A stretch of 49,038 nucleotides of DNA from Chitinophagaceae bacterium UBA4407 (GCA_002390845.1 DGQT01000014.1:1-49038), one strand, 5' to 3'. Counted from the stretch's first letter, positions 35,701 through 45,371 are shown. Program-made: numbers and translations. Notes: generated from the letters alone by a model not told the origin.

Positions 35701-36300
35701 TTAAGGTTCCTGAAGACTGCATTGTTCCAGAGCACCATTAAAATCCATCAAAGCCCCGATCATACAAGTACCAGCAAGCACTTCCCCAACTATTGGGATG
35801 GCCGCGTAAGCGCTGCATTTAGCTACATCCATTAAAAATTGTCCTGTTGCCTGATTCTGGCAGGCAGTCTTTGTACCGCTATCCCCGTTACCATCATCAT
35901 ACTTCATAACCGTAAGTGCATTACTGTAATCTGTATTCGTAGCGTTGGGATATTTCGCCATTAATTTCTTAGATAAGCTACGAATTGAGATGAACCATTG
36001 TGCGCAACTTGCAGAGTCAGGAAACCCCATTTTAGAATATAGTGTGTTGCATTCTTTAAAAAAGATTTTTCCATCAGAAAATTCAGGAAAAGTTCCTTTA
36101 GTGCTGAAAGACCGTACTAAGGGCTTGCTAATATTGGCAAGTTGAATGAAATCAGCGTCTTTGGAAAGACTAGTTGAATACACAGAGATGTTATTACTTT
36201 CTGTTTGGGCACTCAATTGTTGAACCCGATCTTTTTCAGAAAATTGCTTTTGGCAACTGATCGTTGTAAGAATCAATGCCACAATGATAATTTTTTTCAT
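35701..36300 (-). CDS. Lipoprotein with Cys-rich hydrophobic C-terminus
   Basis: A 199-residue lipoprotein (MKKIIIVALILTTISC, lipidated Cys16). The last ~50 residues hold four Cys in a small, Gly/Ala-rich hydrophobic segment (TACQNQATGQFLMDVAKCS, then IPIVGEVLAGTCMIGALMD, then Cys). The layout recalls cysteine-containing bacteriocin-like tails, but I know no match. Expressed with the small membrane protein that follows. Confidence 0.6.
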   Translation of the reverse strand: MKKIIIVALILTTISCQKQFSEKDRVQQLSAQTESNNISVYSTSLSKDADFIQLANISKPLVRSFSTKGTFPEFSDGKIFFKECNTLYSKMGFPDSASCAQWFISIRSLSKKLMAKYPNATNTDYSNALTVMKYDDGNGDSGTKTACQNQATGQFLMDVAKCSAYAAIPIVGEVLAGTCMIGALMDFNGALEQCSLQEP

Positions 36301-36662
36301 TTTATTTTCGCCGTATTACTGTTGCCGCCAGTGTTTAGAAATATTAAAATAAAAACCTTCGGTGCTGTTTTCTAACCTAACCAGTTAAGAGTGGGTTAGT
36401 ATTTCAGGAGGAGGACGTGAATAATTTATAATTTCTTTATTCATAGTAGTTGGTATTTTAACAGTTTACAATTGCATGGTAATCATTAAATCAAAGGATG
36501 TCATATCATTTCAGCCTGTGTTTCCCGAAATTTAGCTTGAGAAGATTTTGGCGCTTTTCTAAAAACAAAATAATGTGCTATTTTTATTATTGAAAAAAAG
36601 TAGGAGTTGTGATTTACAGACTTTCAGTTGTATTTTACAATTCTTATAAAACATAGCTTTAT
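36301..36662. other. Promoter-bearing spacer between divergent genes
   Basis: 362 bases between the divergent lipoprotein and XRE genes, AT-rich. A short inverted pair (CTAACC near 36375 / GGTTAG near 36394) is the only structure noticed. No open frame of note. Confidence 0.45.
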
Positions 36663-37058
36663 ATGGAAACAGAAACACTAACAAGTAATATGCACTTAGG
36701 AAGGAAAATCAGTCGTATACGTGAACTACGCGGTATTAAGCAGGAAACCTTAGCGAATGAATTAGGCGTTAGTCAGCAATCGATTTCCAAGTTAGAACAG
36801 AGCGAACATATTGATGATGAGAGACTGGAAGTTATCGCGAAAGCCTTGGGTGTAAGTGCTGAAGCAATAAAGAATTTTGATGAGGAAAAAGCAGTGAATT
36901 ATTTCAATAGTTTCAATGATCATAGTACCGGAGCTTTCAACAATTTCAACTGTACATTTAACCCGATTGAAAAAGTTGTTGAATTATACGAAGCATTGTT
37001 AAAGAGTGAAAGAGAAAAAATAGAGTTGCTTGAGAAAATGCTAAAGGATAAAAAATAA
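36663..37058 (+). CDS. XRE-family helix-turn-helix regulator with helical tail
   Basis: A 131-residue regulator. The HTH covers residues ~13-67 (KISRIRELRGIKQETLANELGVSQQSISKLEQSEHIDDERLEVIAKALGV). The middle is Asn/Phe-rich (NYFNSFNDHSTGAFNNFNCTFNPIEK), and the end is a coiled-coil-like helix (LYEALLKSEREKIELLEKMLKDKK) that could mediate dimers. This architecture is common and often multi-copy in Chitinophagaceae. Translation could also begin at the second Met (36690). Confidence 0.85.
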   Translation: METETLTSNMHLGRKISRIRELRGIKQETLANELGVSQQSISKLEQSEHIDDERLEVIAKALGVSAEAIKNFDEEKAVNYFNSFNDHSTGAFNNFNCTFNPIEKVVELYEALLKSEREKIELLEKMLKDKK

Positions 37059-37609
37059 TACAGGATATTAAACTTACAAGCAAGCCAATAAAACCTTATC
37101 CATTTGTTTTAATCACATTACCACCTCAAACACCTGATTTAAATCTACGTTTCTTGTTTTTTAATTCAACAATTAGCACCTTGTGCAAATTGACTCAGAG
37201 TTGCCAGGTAAGGTCGTCTGCTCTGGTTAAAAAAATGAATACTGCTGACCTAGTAACTACAGACCCAAAAAAAATTCAGGAATTTATTGTGCCATACCGT
37301 AGAAGTATGGTAGGTTCTGCACCTCCATAAAAATAAAGCTCCATAACAGGTTTCGGCCTTTAGACTTTTGTGCATGCAAACTGTTTTTCTATCATTGGTA
37401 ATATAGGTAACAACAAGTATCACATTTGGGCAAGAACGACTTCTCGGTTGATATTTGTATCTGCAGGGAGGTAAAAGAACTATTTTTACTACCAGCAAGT
37501 GCTTCCCAACCCTTGCAGGCTGTGTGCGATTCTTTCATAATATTAATCCCTTGAACGATTATAATAATTACGCTGTAAGAAGGGGTCTCAGGGCAAAAAC
37601 GATAACAAT
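37059..37609. other. Gene-poor stretch with decayed frames
   Basis: About 550 bases without a convincing gene. A 31-codon frame (37235-37330) ends in IVPYRRSMVGSAPP and may be a gene fragment. Minus-strand frames here lack family features. A small hairpin (CCATAC/GTATGG, about 37291-37309) is visible. Confidence 0.4.
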
Positions 37610-37828
37610 GTGAGTCAGGCATTTGTAAAAGAAAGTGATGATAATGGACCGTTGTATCAGATAAAGCCAACCATCCCGGCATTGGTAAATTATATTAAAT
37701 CTGAAAAAAATTACACTGCTGTATTTGTAAAACAAATAAATAGAGTAAAGGAAATAGATATAGTAATTATGAGTAATGGGTTGTCTTATTGTATTAACAG
37801 CGATAATACTTGGGAAATGTGTTTATAA
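37610..37828 (+). CDS. Small conserved Bacteroidota protein
   Basis: A 72-residue protein beginning at a GTG (37610). The opening MSQAFVKESDD and the following LYQIKPTIPALVNYIKSEKN match the usual start of a small conserved protein I have seen in Bacteroidota, so GTG is probably the true start. Ends in a Cys-bearing tail (LSYCINSDNTWEMCL). Function unknown. It precedes a broken stress-type gene by 12 bases. Confidence 0.6.
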   Translation: MSQAFVKESDDNGPLYQIKPTIPALVNYIKSEKNYTAVFVKQINRVKEIDIVIMSNGLSYCINSDNTWEMCL

Positions 37829-37840
37829 TAAAAAATTGTT

Positions 37841-38049
37841 ATGATAAAACTTAAATTAGAATCCGGTTAGGACGAAATGATAAGTATGTTGCTGGAAGCA
37901 GAACCTCAGCTAAAGCCTGATGATATTGACTTTACAGAAGGTGAGATGAAGAATTAGTAAAGAAACTTTCGCAAAAATTAAATCGAAGCTACGAACAAAT
38001 TAGCTGCTGGGTTAAGAGTGTATCGTCAATTGCTGTTAAGTCATTTTAA
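37841..38049 (+). pseudogene. Broken CsbD-like stress protein gene
   Basis: From ATG 37841 the frame reads MIKLKLESG, hits a TAG at 37868-37870 (where relatives have Trp, TGG), then continues DEMISMLLEAEPQLKPDDIDFTEGE. After about 37945 one missing base shifts the frame; the shifted frame reads DEELVKKLSQKLNRSYEQIS, then CWVKSVSS, and ends at 38049. Rejoined, it resembles the CsbD-like small stress proteins of Bacteroidota. Two independent lesions make a functional product unlikely. Confidence 0.58.
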
Positions 38050-38401
38050 AATAAAAATCATTTTTCACACAATAATATTTACTTATTTGAAAATTATCCA
38101 AGTGATTTTTTGGGTAATAAAAAACCCTGATTGTAGTAATAATTTCCACAATGGCAATACATTCATAATATGTAAATGTAAAATCATGGAATAATAAGCA
38201 AGTTTAATTATTCTTAAGATAAAAGCTAAATTAAATCATACCAGAAAGACAGCCTCAACTATACGATGAAATTCTTAAAATACATTTTACAATAAAATAT
38301 TCTGTGTGCTGCTATCCTGTAAAACTCACCTTATTTATTTTTTATTCCTTATTACTATTGTGGCTTAACGTTTGTTTGAAATACGCAAACATTAAATATT
38401 T
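38050..38401. other. AT-rich gene-free stretch
   Basis: About 350 bases, very AT-rich, between the pseudogene and the transporter gene. No repeat core, tRNA or long hairpin seen. It is a plausible zone for the right boundary of the accessory block, but I found no copy of the tRNA-Pro 3' end here. Confidence 0.4.
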
Positions 38402-39499
38402 ATGGAAAACAATTTGCCCTTGTTAGTAAAGTTGGCCCTTTTTTTATTTATTATATCAGTTTTAATATTGGGTATTTATATTGGGCAGGATATATTGTTA
38501 CCATTGGGCTTTTCATTCCTTATTGCTATTTTACTGGTGCCACTGGAACAATTTTTAAGAAGAAAAAAAGTGCCCCGGGTTTTATCTATTATTTTTTCAT
38601 TATTGCTTTCATTTATTGCGGTAATTGCCTTGTTTGTTTTTATCTCTTACCAGCTCAGCAATTTTGTATCCGATGCTGATGGAATTAAAAAGAACCTGCT
38701 GGGTTTGCTGGATAAATCGCAGGCCTGGATAAGCAATACTTTTCATTTAAGTAAACAGCAGCAGCAACAGATGGTACAGCAGGCACAGGGTGATAGTACT
38801 GCCAACGCAAAAGCTATTGCAGGCGGTGCGCTTGGATTCCTTACGTCTGCACTTTCATCAATAGCCCTGGTACCGGTGTATGTTTTTTTATTTATGTATT
38901 ACAAAGATCATCTTGTTGCATTTATAATACGTTTGTTTGATAAAAAACATGCTGTAAATGTGTCTGAAGTTTTAACAAAAATCAAGTCTCTTATACAAAA
39001 GTATATTATCGGGCTGCTCACTGAAACATCCTGCGTTGCTGCTTTAAATTGCATTGGACTGCTGTTGATAGGTGTCCCTTATGCTATTCTTCTCGGTATA
39101 ATTGGTGCACTATTAAATCTTATTCCTTACCTGGGCGGCTTACTTGCAATGATACTTACGGCACTTATAACATTAGCGAACTCCGGCGATGTTTATAAAA
39201 TGGCTGGCGCTATGGGTATATACCTTTTAGTGCAGCTTATTGATAATAATTTCCTGGTTCCAAAAGTTATTGGTTCAAGTGTAAGACTGAATGCGCTGGC
39301 ATCTATACTTGCGGTATTAATTGGGGGAGCGGTTTGCGGCGTAGGTGGCATGTTTTTGAGCCTTCCTTTTATAGCCATTTGGAAAGTAATATTTGACAAT
39401 GTAGAATCATTAAAACCCTGGGGGATATTATTGGGTGATGAAGAAAAAACAATGGTATTGAAAAAGAGGAAGATGCATAAATCAACAGTAAAACAATAA
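38402..39499 (+). CDS. AI-2E family transporter
   Basis: A 365-residue integral membrane protein with about seven to eight hydrophobic segments. The arrangement fits the AI-2E/PerM family: two N-terminal helices, a soluble insert (about 95-140, with a Gln-rich QQQQQMVQQAQ run), then the conserved helical block with GIIGALLNLIPYLGGLLAMI and a late LVQLIDNNFLVPKVIG. Members export small molecules or act as Na+/H+ antiporters; the substrate is not predictable. Stands alone, marking the return to core genes. Confidence 0.9.
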   Translation: MENNLPLLVKLALFLFIISVLILGIYIGQDILLPLGFSFLIAILLVPLEQFLRRKKVPRVLSIIFSLLLSFIAVIALFVFISYQLSNFVSDADGIKKNLLGLLDKSQAWISNTFHLSKQQQQQMVQQAQGDSTANAKAIAGGALGFLTSALSSIALVPVYVFLFMYYKDHLVAFIIRLFDKKHAVNVSEVLTKIKSLIQKYIIGLLTETSCVAALNCIGLLLIGVPYAILLGIIGALLNLIPYLGGLLAMILTALITLANSGDVYKMAGAMGIYLLVQLIDNNFLVPKVIGSSVRLNALASILAVLIGGAVCGVGGMFLSLPFIAIWKVIFDNVESLKPWGILLGDEEKTMVLKKRKMHKSTVKQ

Positions 39500-39526
39500 G
39501 TAATTAACCGAAATTTTGCAGTAGTT

Positions 39527-39584
39527 TTTTTTGAACCGAACACAGGTTCTTTAATCCCCCTTTTCTTTCGTTGCACACTTTTAC
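39527..39584 (+). repeat. Dispersed intergenic repeat, copy 13 (diverged)
   Basis: TTTTTTTGAACCGA box (from 39527) and a degenerate core TTCGTTGCACACTTTTAC (39567-39584) 28 bases past the transporter stop. Confidence 0.6.
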
Positions 39585-39732
39585 TGTAGAATATAACTGA
39601 GCTTTTAACAGCCAATACACCCAACTGCAAAATCCAGGGATTGAGGTCTTATTGATACAAAAAGAATTTATTTGCTAATAAATTTAGTATTATTGCTGAT
39701 CTTTTAGATGTTTTTTCTATTCGTCCACACTT

Positions 39733-40470
39733 ATGCTCACCACAAAAGCCAATATTATTGCTCGCTTACAAAAGGATATCAGTCCTTTGCAAGGCTATAG
39801 GTCAGCATCAAAGAATTCAGCTTTGGATACCGGTCTGGGACCAATAAAATACGCTTTCCCTAATGCAACCTTTCCTATAGCAGCTATTCATGAATTCATC
39901 TCCACACAAACAGAAGATGCCGCCGCTACTAAAGGTTTTATGAGTACGATCCTTGCTTCATTGATGCGCAACAACAATGCTTCTATCTGGATCAGTAATG
40001 CGAGGAACATATTTCCCCCTTCATTAAAAGGATATGACATCACTCCTGATAAGATCATTTTCATTCAGCTTCAAAAGGAGAAAGATATCCTGTGGGTAAT
40101 GGAAGAAGCGCTCAAATGTGAAGGGCTTGCAGCAGTAATCGCAGAAATAAAAGAACTCAGTTTTACTGATTCAAGAAGGTTGCAGTTAGCCGTTGAAAAA
40201 AGTCAAGTAACAGGATTTATCATCCGCAATAATCCCCGTAGTTTAAATACTACTGCCTGTGTCACCCGCTGGAAGATTACCGCACTTCCCGCAGGATTGC
40301 AAGAGAATATGCCCGGCGTAGGTTTTCCACACTGGAATATAGAATTATTAAAAGTCAGGAATGGTAAACCCGGTAACTGGCACGTAGCCTGTATTGCGGG
40401 GCAATTAAAACACACTGCACTACCCGCGGTTGAAGTAATTCCTTTTGAACAAAAGAAGAAAGCCGGATGA
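39733..40470 (+). CDS. imuA: ImuA-like mutasome accessory protein
   Basis: A 245-residue RecA/SulA-like protein. Residues ~45-150 follow the RecA core pattern without a clear Walker A (AIHEFISTQTEDAAATKGFM where ATPases have GPxxxGKT), as is usual for Bacteroidota ImuA-type proteins. It is the first gene of an imuA-imuB-dnaE2 set and ends 1 base before imuB. The set performs SOS-induced error-prone translesion synthesis. Identity rests largely on its two neighbours. Confidence 0.82.
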   Translation: MLTTKANIIARLQKDISPLQGYRSASKNSALDTGLGPIKYAFPNATFPIAAIHEFISTQTEDAAATKGFMSTILASLMRNNNASIWISNARNIFPPSLKGYDITPDKIIFIQLQKEKDILWVMEEALKCEGLAAVIAEIKELSFTDSRRLQLAVEKSQVTGFIIRNNPRSLNTTACVTRWKITALPAGLQENMPGVGFPHWNIELLKVRNGKPGNWHVACIAGQLKHTALPAVEVIPFEQKKKAG

Positions 40471-40471
40471 T

Positions 40472-41968
40472 ATGTCCAAACGTTTTATGTCTATATGGTT
40501 CCGGCATCTTAAAACGGATTGGTTCACCCGTCGGCAGCCCGCATTAAAAACAATACCCTTTGTATTGGCTGCTTCGGATCATGGCCGGTTGATTGTAACT
40601 GCTGTAAATATCCCCGCACAATCAGAAGGTATTCATACAGGTATTACCGTTGCTGATGCAAGAGCGCTTGTTCCATCATTACAGGTATTGGATGATCAAC
40701 CGGAACTTCCCGGCAAATTATTGCAAGGCATTGCAACCTACAGCATCCGCTATACACCATTAATAGCTGTTGATCCACCCGATGGACTCATCCTAGATAT
40801 TACAGGTTGCGCACATCTCTGGAAAGGAGAACAAATATACTTAACAACAATTGCAAACCGGTTTAAGTATTTTGGTTATGATACAAGAATATGCATAGCG
40901 GATACCATCGGTACCGCATGGGCTATTGCCCGGTTTGCACAGGATAAGACCATTGTGGAGCATGAACAACAAACAGCAGCATTATTACCATTGCCACCTG
41001 GAGCACTCCGTCTTGAGCAGGAAACAATAGAACGGCTGGAAAAATTAGGGCTTCTTACCGTCAGCTATTTTATCAGTATGCCGCGAACAGCTTTACGTCG
41101 TCGTTTTGGTAAGCATATACTGTTGCGGCTGGACCAGGCATTGGGCCATGAACCAGAAGCGATCATCCCGGTGCAACCCATAGAACCTTACCAGGAGCGG
41201 CTTCCCTGTCTTGAACCCATTGCAACAGCTACAGGTATTGAGATCGCACTGCAACGATTGCTGGATGCTTTATGCAAAAGATTGATGCAGGAAGAGAAAG
41301 GCTTACGCATCGCACTTTTTAAATGCTACCGTGTTGATGGAAAGATTGAACAAATCGATATTGGTACCAATCGCCCCTCGCACAATGCCGGGCACCTCTT
41401 TAAATTATTTGAAAACAAGATCAACACCATTGAACCGGCATTGGGCATAGAACTGTTTACACTCGATGCCCAAAAGGTAGAAGCATTGTCACCTTTACAG
41501 CAAAAGATGTGGGAGCAAACAGGGGGCCTTGACAATATCCATCTTGCAGAATTGCTGGATCGTATTGCGGGTAAGGTTGGTGCTGATTGTATTCACCGGT
41601 ATGTGCCCGATGAACATTACTGGCCGGAGCGTTCTTTTAAAAAAGCAGTTTCACTCAATGAACCTTTGCAAACAACATGGAAGGCCGACCGCCCAAGGCC
41701 GATACAATTATTATCCAAGCCAGAACCAATACAGGTAACTGCACCCATACCTGATTATCCGCCGATGTCGTTCCGGTATAAAGGTGTATTGCATAAAATA
41801 ATCAAAGCAGACGGACCTGAAAGAATTGAGCAGGAATGGTGGTTGCAGGAAGGGCAACACAGGGATTATTATTATGTAGAAGATGAAGCAGGGCAACGTT
41901 ACTGGCTGTTCCGTTCAGGGCATTACGAAGCAGCTTATCAATGGTTCATTCATGGATTCTTTGCATAA
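40472..41968 (+). CDS. imuB: ImuB, Y-family DNA polymerase-like protein
   Basis: A 498-residue protein, using the ATG at 40472 (MSKRFMSIWFRHLKTDWF) rather than a TTG at 40445 inside imuA. It keeps the Y-family fold (VTAVNIPAQSEGIHTGITVADARAL; LILDITGCAHLW) but lacks the catalytic acidic triad, since the first strand reads SIWFRHLKTD where active enzymes have DxDxFF. ImuB acts as a scaffold linking the sliding clamp, ImuA and DnaE2. One base separates it from imuA. Confidence 0.9.
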   Translation: MSKRFMSIWFRHLKTDWFTRRQPALKTIPFVLAASDHGRLIVTAVNIPAQSEGIHTGITVADARALVPSLQVLDDQPELPGKLLQGIATYSIRYTPLIAVDPPDGLILDITGCAHLWKGEQIYLTTIANRFKYFGYDTRICIADTIGTAWAIARFAQDKTIVEHEQQTAALLPLPPGALRLEQETIERLEKLGLLTVSYFISMPRTALRRRFGKHILLRLDQALGHEPEAIIPVQPIEPYQERLPCLEPIATATGIEIALQRLLDALCKRLMQEEKGLRIALFKCYRVDGKIEQIDIGTNRPSHNAGHLFKLFENKINTIEPALGIELFTLDAQKVEALSPLQQKMWEQTGGLDNIHLAELLDRIAGKVGADCIHRYVPDEHYWPERSFKKAVSLNEPLQTTWKADRPRPIQLLSKPEPIQVTAPIPDYPPMSFRYKGVLHKIIKADGPERIEQEWWLQEGQHRDYYYVEDEAGQRYWLFRSGHYEAAYQWFIHGFFA

Positions 41969-41992
41969 AAACAGTACTAAAAATAAATATGA

Positions 41993-42120
41993 ATAAGTTT
42001 TTTGAACCCGGCAAAAGAACAAGCATGAGGCTTTTGTTGCGTCGCACTCGTGTACTTTATATTCTTTGATAGGCTGTTAATTGTCGAAAATGGTTCGGAA
42101 CGTAAAAGGGTGCGACGCAA
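41993..42120. repeat. Paired dispersed repeats, copies 14 and 15
   Basis: A TTTTTTGAACCCGGC box (from about 41998), a forward core TTGCGTCGCACTCGTGTAC (42037-42055) and a reverse core GTAAAAGGGTGCGACGCAA (42102-42120) face inward with 46 bases between. The pair splits imuB from dnaE2. Confidence 0.8.
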
Positions 42121-42164
42121 GAAAAGATGAATGAAGAATCAATAGTTGATAACAAAAGAAAAAT

Positions 42165-45100
42165 ATGCTCTACACGGAATTACAGGTCACTTCTAATTTT
42201 AGTTTTCTGCGTGGTGCTTCTCATCCGGAAGAACTCGCGGAACAGGCAACAGCATTGGGTTACAAAGCTATTGCCATTACAGACCGCAACAGCTTAGCGG
42301 GTATTGTACGGGCTCATGCTGCTGCAAAAAAAGCAGGCATCCGTATCATTGTTGGTTGTCGCCTTGACCTGCTCGATGGCATTAGTCTCCTGGCTTATCC
42401 AACCAGCAGGACTGCTTATGCACAACTTTGCAATTTGCTTACACTAGGTAACCGGCGTGCAGAAAAAGGTACATGTCATTTATACAAAAAGGATGTTTAC
42501 GAATATGCTGCGGACATTAAATTTATAACACTTCCTCCTGAAACATTAAATGAATTGTTTGAGTTTGATAATTCTTTTGAACATGCTTTAAAAGAATACC
42601 ATGAAGCTTTTGGCAACAATCTCTATCTCGCAACTACAAGAAGATACCAGGGCGATGACAGTAAATATTTATACCGTCTTGCACAATTATCATCGCAATT
42701 AAACATACCATTGGTGGCCACCAATGATGTGCATTACCATGAACCGGGCCGCAGGCAACTGCAGGATATTGCTACTTGCATAAGAGAGAAGTGTACCATC
42801 TATACAGCAGGGTATCTGTTGCATCCGAATGCAGAGCGCTACTTAAAACCCAATGATGAAATGCTACGCCTGTTCAGGCAATATCCCGATGCGATAAACC
42901 GCACTCAGGAGATCGCTGAAGCCTGTACATTTTCTCTTGATGAATTACGATATGAATACCCTGAAGAGATCACAACAGAAGGCCGCACACCCCAGGAGGA
43001 GCTTGCCTTCCTTGCATGGGAAGGCGCAATAGAACGTTATGGTGAAGACGTTCCTGAAAAAACAATTGCTTCTATCACCCATGAATTAAAGTTTATTGAG
43101 GAAATGAACTATGCCGCTTATTTTCTTACCGTATATGATATCGTGCGTTATGCAAGACAACAAAAAATTCTATGCCAGGGCCGTGGTTCTGCAGCCAACT
43201 CAACGGTATGTTATTGCCTGGGGATTACCTCCATCGATCCGATCAAATTTGATTTGTTGTTTGAACGTTTTATTTCTTCAGCACGCAATGAACCACCTGA
43301 TATTGATGTAGACTTTGAACACGAACGCAGGGAAGAAGTAATGCAATATGTGTTTAATAAATATGGTCGCGACAGGGCAGCGATTGTTGCAACGGTAACA
43401 CAACAGCACCAGAAAGGAGCCATACGCGATGTAGGCAAAGCCATGGGATTGTCTGTTGATACCATTAATCGTTTATCTTCTTCTGTATGGGAATTTACAG
43501 ATGAATGGTTTGAAGGAAAACGATTATCAGAACAAGGCATGAATCCCGGTGATCAACACCTGAAAAAAGTGTTGCAGTTAACAAAAGATTTTATGGGCTT
43601 CCCAAGACAACTGGGGCAGCATACCGGAGGGTTTGTTATTACCCGTGGCAAGCTCAGTGACCTGGTACCGATCCTCAATGCACGCATGGAAGACCGCACC
43701 TGTATTGAATGGAACAAAGATGATATCGATGCATTGGGCTTTATGAAAATAGATGTACTGGCATTGGGTATGCTCACTTGTATCCGGAAATGTTTTGACC
43801 TTGCCAAACAACATTATGGTCTTGATTTAACACTCGCCAATATCCCGCAGGATGACCCTGCTGTCTATGAAATGATCTGTCATGCAGATACGATTGGCGT
43901 TTTCCAGATTGAAAGTCGTGCACAACAATCGATGTTACCCAGACTAAAGCCACGTTGCTTTTATGACCTTGTAATCGAAGTAGCTATTGTAAGGCCCGGC
44001 CCGATACAAGGCGATATGGTACATCCTTATTTGCGAAGGCGCAATGGCGAAGAACCGGTGGAATATCCATCAAAAGAACTGGAAGAGATTTTAGGAAGAA
44101 CACTGGGTGTTCCACTGTTCCAGGAACAGGCCATGAAGATCGCTATTGTGGCAGCGGGTTTTACACCAGCTGAAGCAGATGGATTGCGCAGAAGTATGGC
44201 CACTTTTAAAGCAAAAGGATTGGTATCACAATATGAAGAAAAGCTGACAAAAGGAATGATTAAAAATGGTTATTCCTTGGACTATGCTCAAAGGGTGTTT
44301 AAACAACTGGAAGGCTTTGGGAGTTATGGTTTTCCCGAGAGTCATGCGGCCAGTTTTGCATTGCTGGTATATGTATCAAGCTGGCTTAAATGGTATTATC
44401 CTGATGTGTTTTGTTGTGCCATACTCAACAGTATGCCGATGGGATTTTACCAGCCTGCACAACTTATTGGTGATGCCAAAAAACATGGCGTTGAAGTAAG
44501 ACCGGTGGATATTAATTATTCTTTATGGGATAATAGACTGCAAGAAAAAGACGGTAAGTATTGTGTATTGCGGCTCGGCTTCAGACAGGTGAAAGGATTG
44601 CGGCAGGAGGATATGGAAGTGTTGATTGCAGGCAGAAAGAACATTTATAGCAGCATCAATGAGCTTCGTGATGCAGGCTTAACTGAAGCCGCATTGGAGC
44701 GATTAGCCGATGCAGATGCCTTTAGATCCATCGGGATGGATCGCAGGGAAGCCTTATGGGAAGTATCTACCAAAGACCGTCCGGAGGCTATATTTAAAGG
44801 TCAGGCTCCAGCTGATGCAAATGGTGAAAATGTATCACTACCCGTTATGACCATGCCTGAACATGTAGTGCATGATTATGCCACCACATCACTTTCATTG
44901 AAAGCACACCCGGTGAGTTTTGTAAGGGAAAAACTGGAACAATTGCATGTACATCAAACCGGAAGCTTATCAAAGCTGAAAAATGGTGATCATGTAAAAG
45001 TAGCGGGGCTTGTGTTGGTAAGACAAAGGCCCGGTACCGCAAAAGGTGTATGCTTTATGACCATCGAAGATGAAACAGGATTTGCCAACCTGGTTGTTTT

Positions 45101-45371
45101 TGAAAACCTGTTTGAACAGTATCGCAAAGAAATCTTACAATCAAAGTTGATCATGGTTGAAGGTACTTTGCAAATAGAAGGAGAAGTGATCCATGTGATT
45201 GTTCAACGCTGTTACAATTTTTCGTCGTTGTTAAGAAAGCTTGCCCCATCTGCAACAGAAGAACCACAAGTGTTAACCTTAGGACGCTCGGATGAAACAT
45301 CTATTCCCACGCATGTTCAAAGTAAACGGGAGCAGGAAAAGATATTCCCAGGTGGAAGGAATTTTAAGTGA
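42165..45371 (+). CDS. dnaE2: Error-prone DNA polymerase DnaE2
   Basis: A 1068-residue C-family polymerase, the length of DnaE2 rather than the longer DnaE1. The N-terminal PHP domain begins YTELQVTSNFSFLRGASHPEELAEQA, diagnostic of DnaE2. The palm has PPDIDVDFEHERREEV (about 376-391) with the catalytic Asp residues, and GFVITRGKLSDLVPILNA. The end has an OB domain (VKVAGLVLVRQRPGTAKGVCFMTIEDETG). It inserts bases across damage with ImuB. A repeat pair separates it from imuAB. Confidence 0.96.
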   Translation: MLYTELQVTSNFSFLRGASHPEELAEQATALGYKAIAITDRNSLAGIVRAHAAAKKAGIRIIVGCRLDLLDGISLLAYPTSRTAYAQLCNLLTLGNRRAEKGTCHLYKKDVYEYAADIKFITLPPETLNELFEFDNSFEHALKEYHEAFGNNLYLATTRRYQGDDSKYLYRLAQLSSQLNIPLVATNDVHYHEPGRRQLQDIATCIREKCTIYTAGYLLHPNAERYLKPNDEMLRLFRQYPDAINRTQEIAEACTFSLDELRYEYPEEITTEGRTPQEELAFLAWEGAIERYGEDVPEKTIASITHELKFIEEMNYAAYFLTVYDIVRYARQQKILCQGRGSAANSTVCYCLGITSIDPIKFDLLFERFISSARNEPPDIDVDFEHERREEVMQYVFNKYGRDRAAIVATVTQQHQKGAIRDVGKAMGLSVDTINRLSSSVWEFTDEWFEGKRLSEQGMNPGDQHLKKVLQLTKDFMGFPRQLGQHTGGFVITRGKLSDLVPILNARMEDRTCIEWNKDDIDALGFMKIDVLALGMLTCIRKCFDLAKQHYGLDLTLANIPQDDPAVYEMICHADTIGVFQIESRAQQSMLPRLKPRCFYDLVIEVAIVRPGPIQGDMVHPYLRRRNGEEPVEYPSKELEEILGRTLGVPLFQEQAMKIAIVAAGFTPAEADGLRRSMATFKAKGLVSQYEEKLTKGMIKNGYSLDYAQRVFKQLEGFGSYGFPESHAASFALLVYVSSWLKWYYPDVFCCAILNSMPMGFYQPAQLIGDAKKHGVEVRPVDINYSLWDNRLQEKDGKYCVLRLGFRQVKGLRQEDMEVLIAGRKNIYSSINELRDAGLTEAALERLADADAFRSIGMDRREALWEVSTKDRPEAIFKGQAPADANGENVSLPVMTMPEHVVHDYATTSLSLKAHPVSFVREKLEQLHVHQTGSLSKLKNGDHVKVAGLVLVRQRPGTAKGVCFMTIEDETGFANLVVFENLFEQYRKEILQSKLIMVEGTLQIEGEVIHVIVQRCYNFSSLLRKLAPSATEEPQVLTLGRSDETSIPTHVQSKREQEKIFPGGRNFK

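Noticed and set aside
37235..37330. 31-codon plus-strand frame ending IVPYRRSMVGSAPP
   Set aside because: Too short and unrecognised to call a gene; noted only as a possible fragment.
37250..37682. Two overlapping minus-strand frames (82 and 96 codons)
   Set aside because: Opposite a decayed stretch and the small conserved protein; composition looks random.
36663..38049. XRE gene plus small proteins as a toxin-antitoxin module
   Set aside because: No toxin-like partner is adjacent to either XRE gene; the nearest frames are a conserved small protein of unknown function and a pseudogene.
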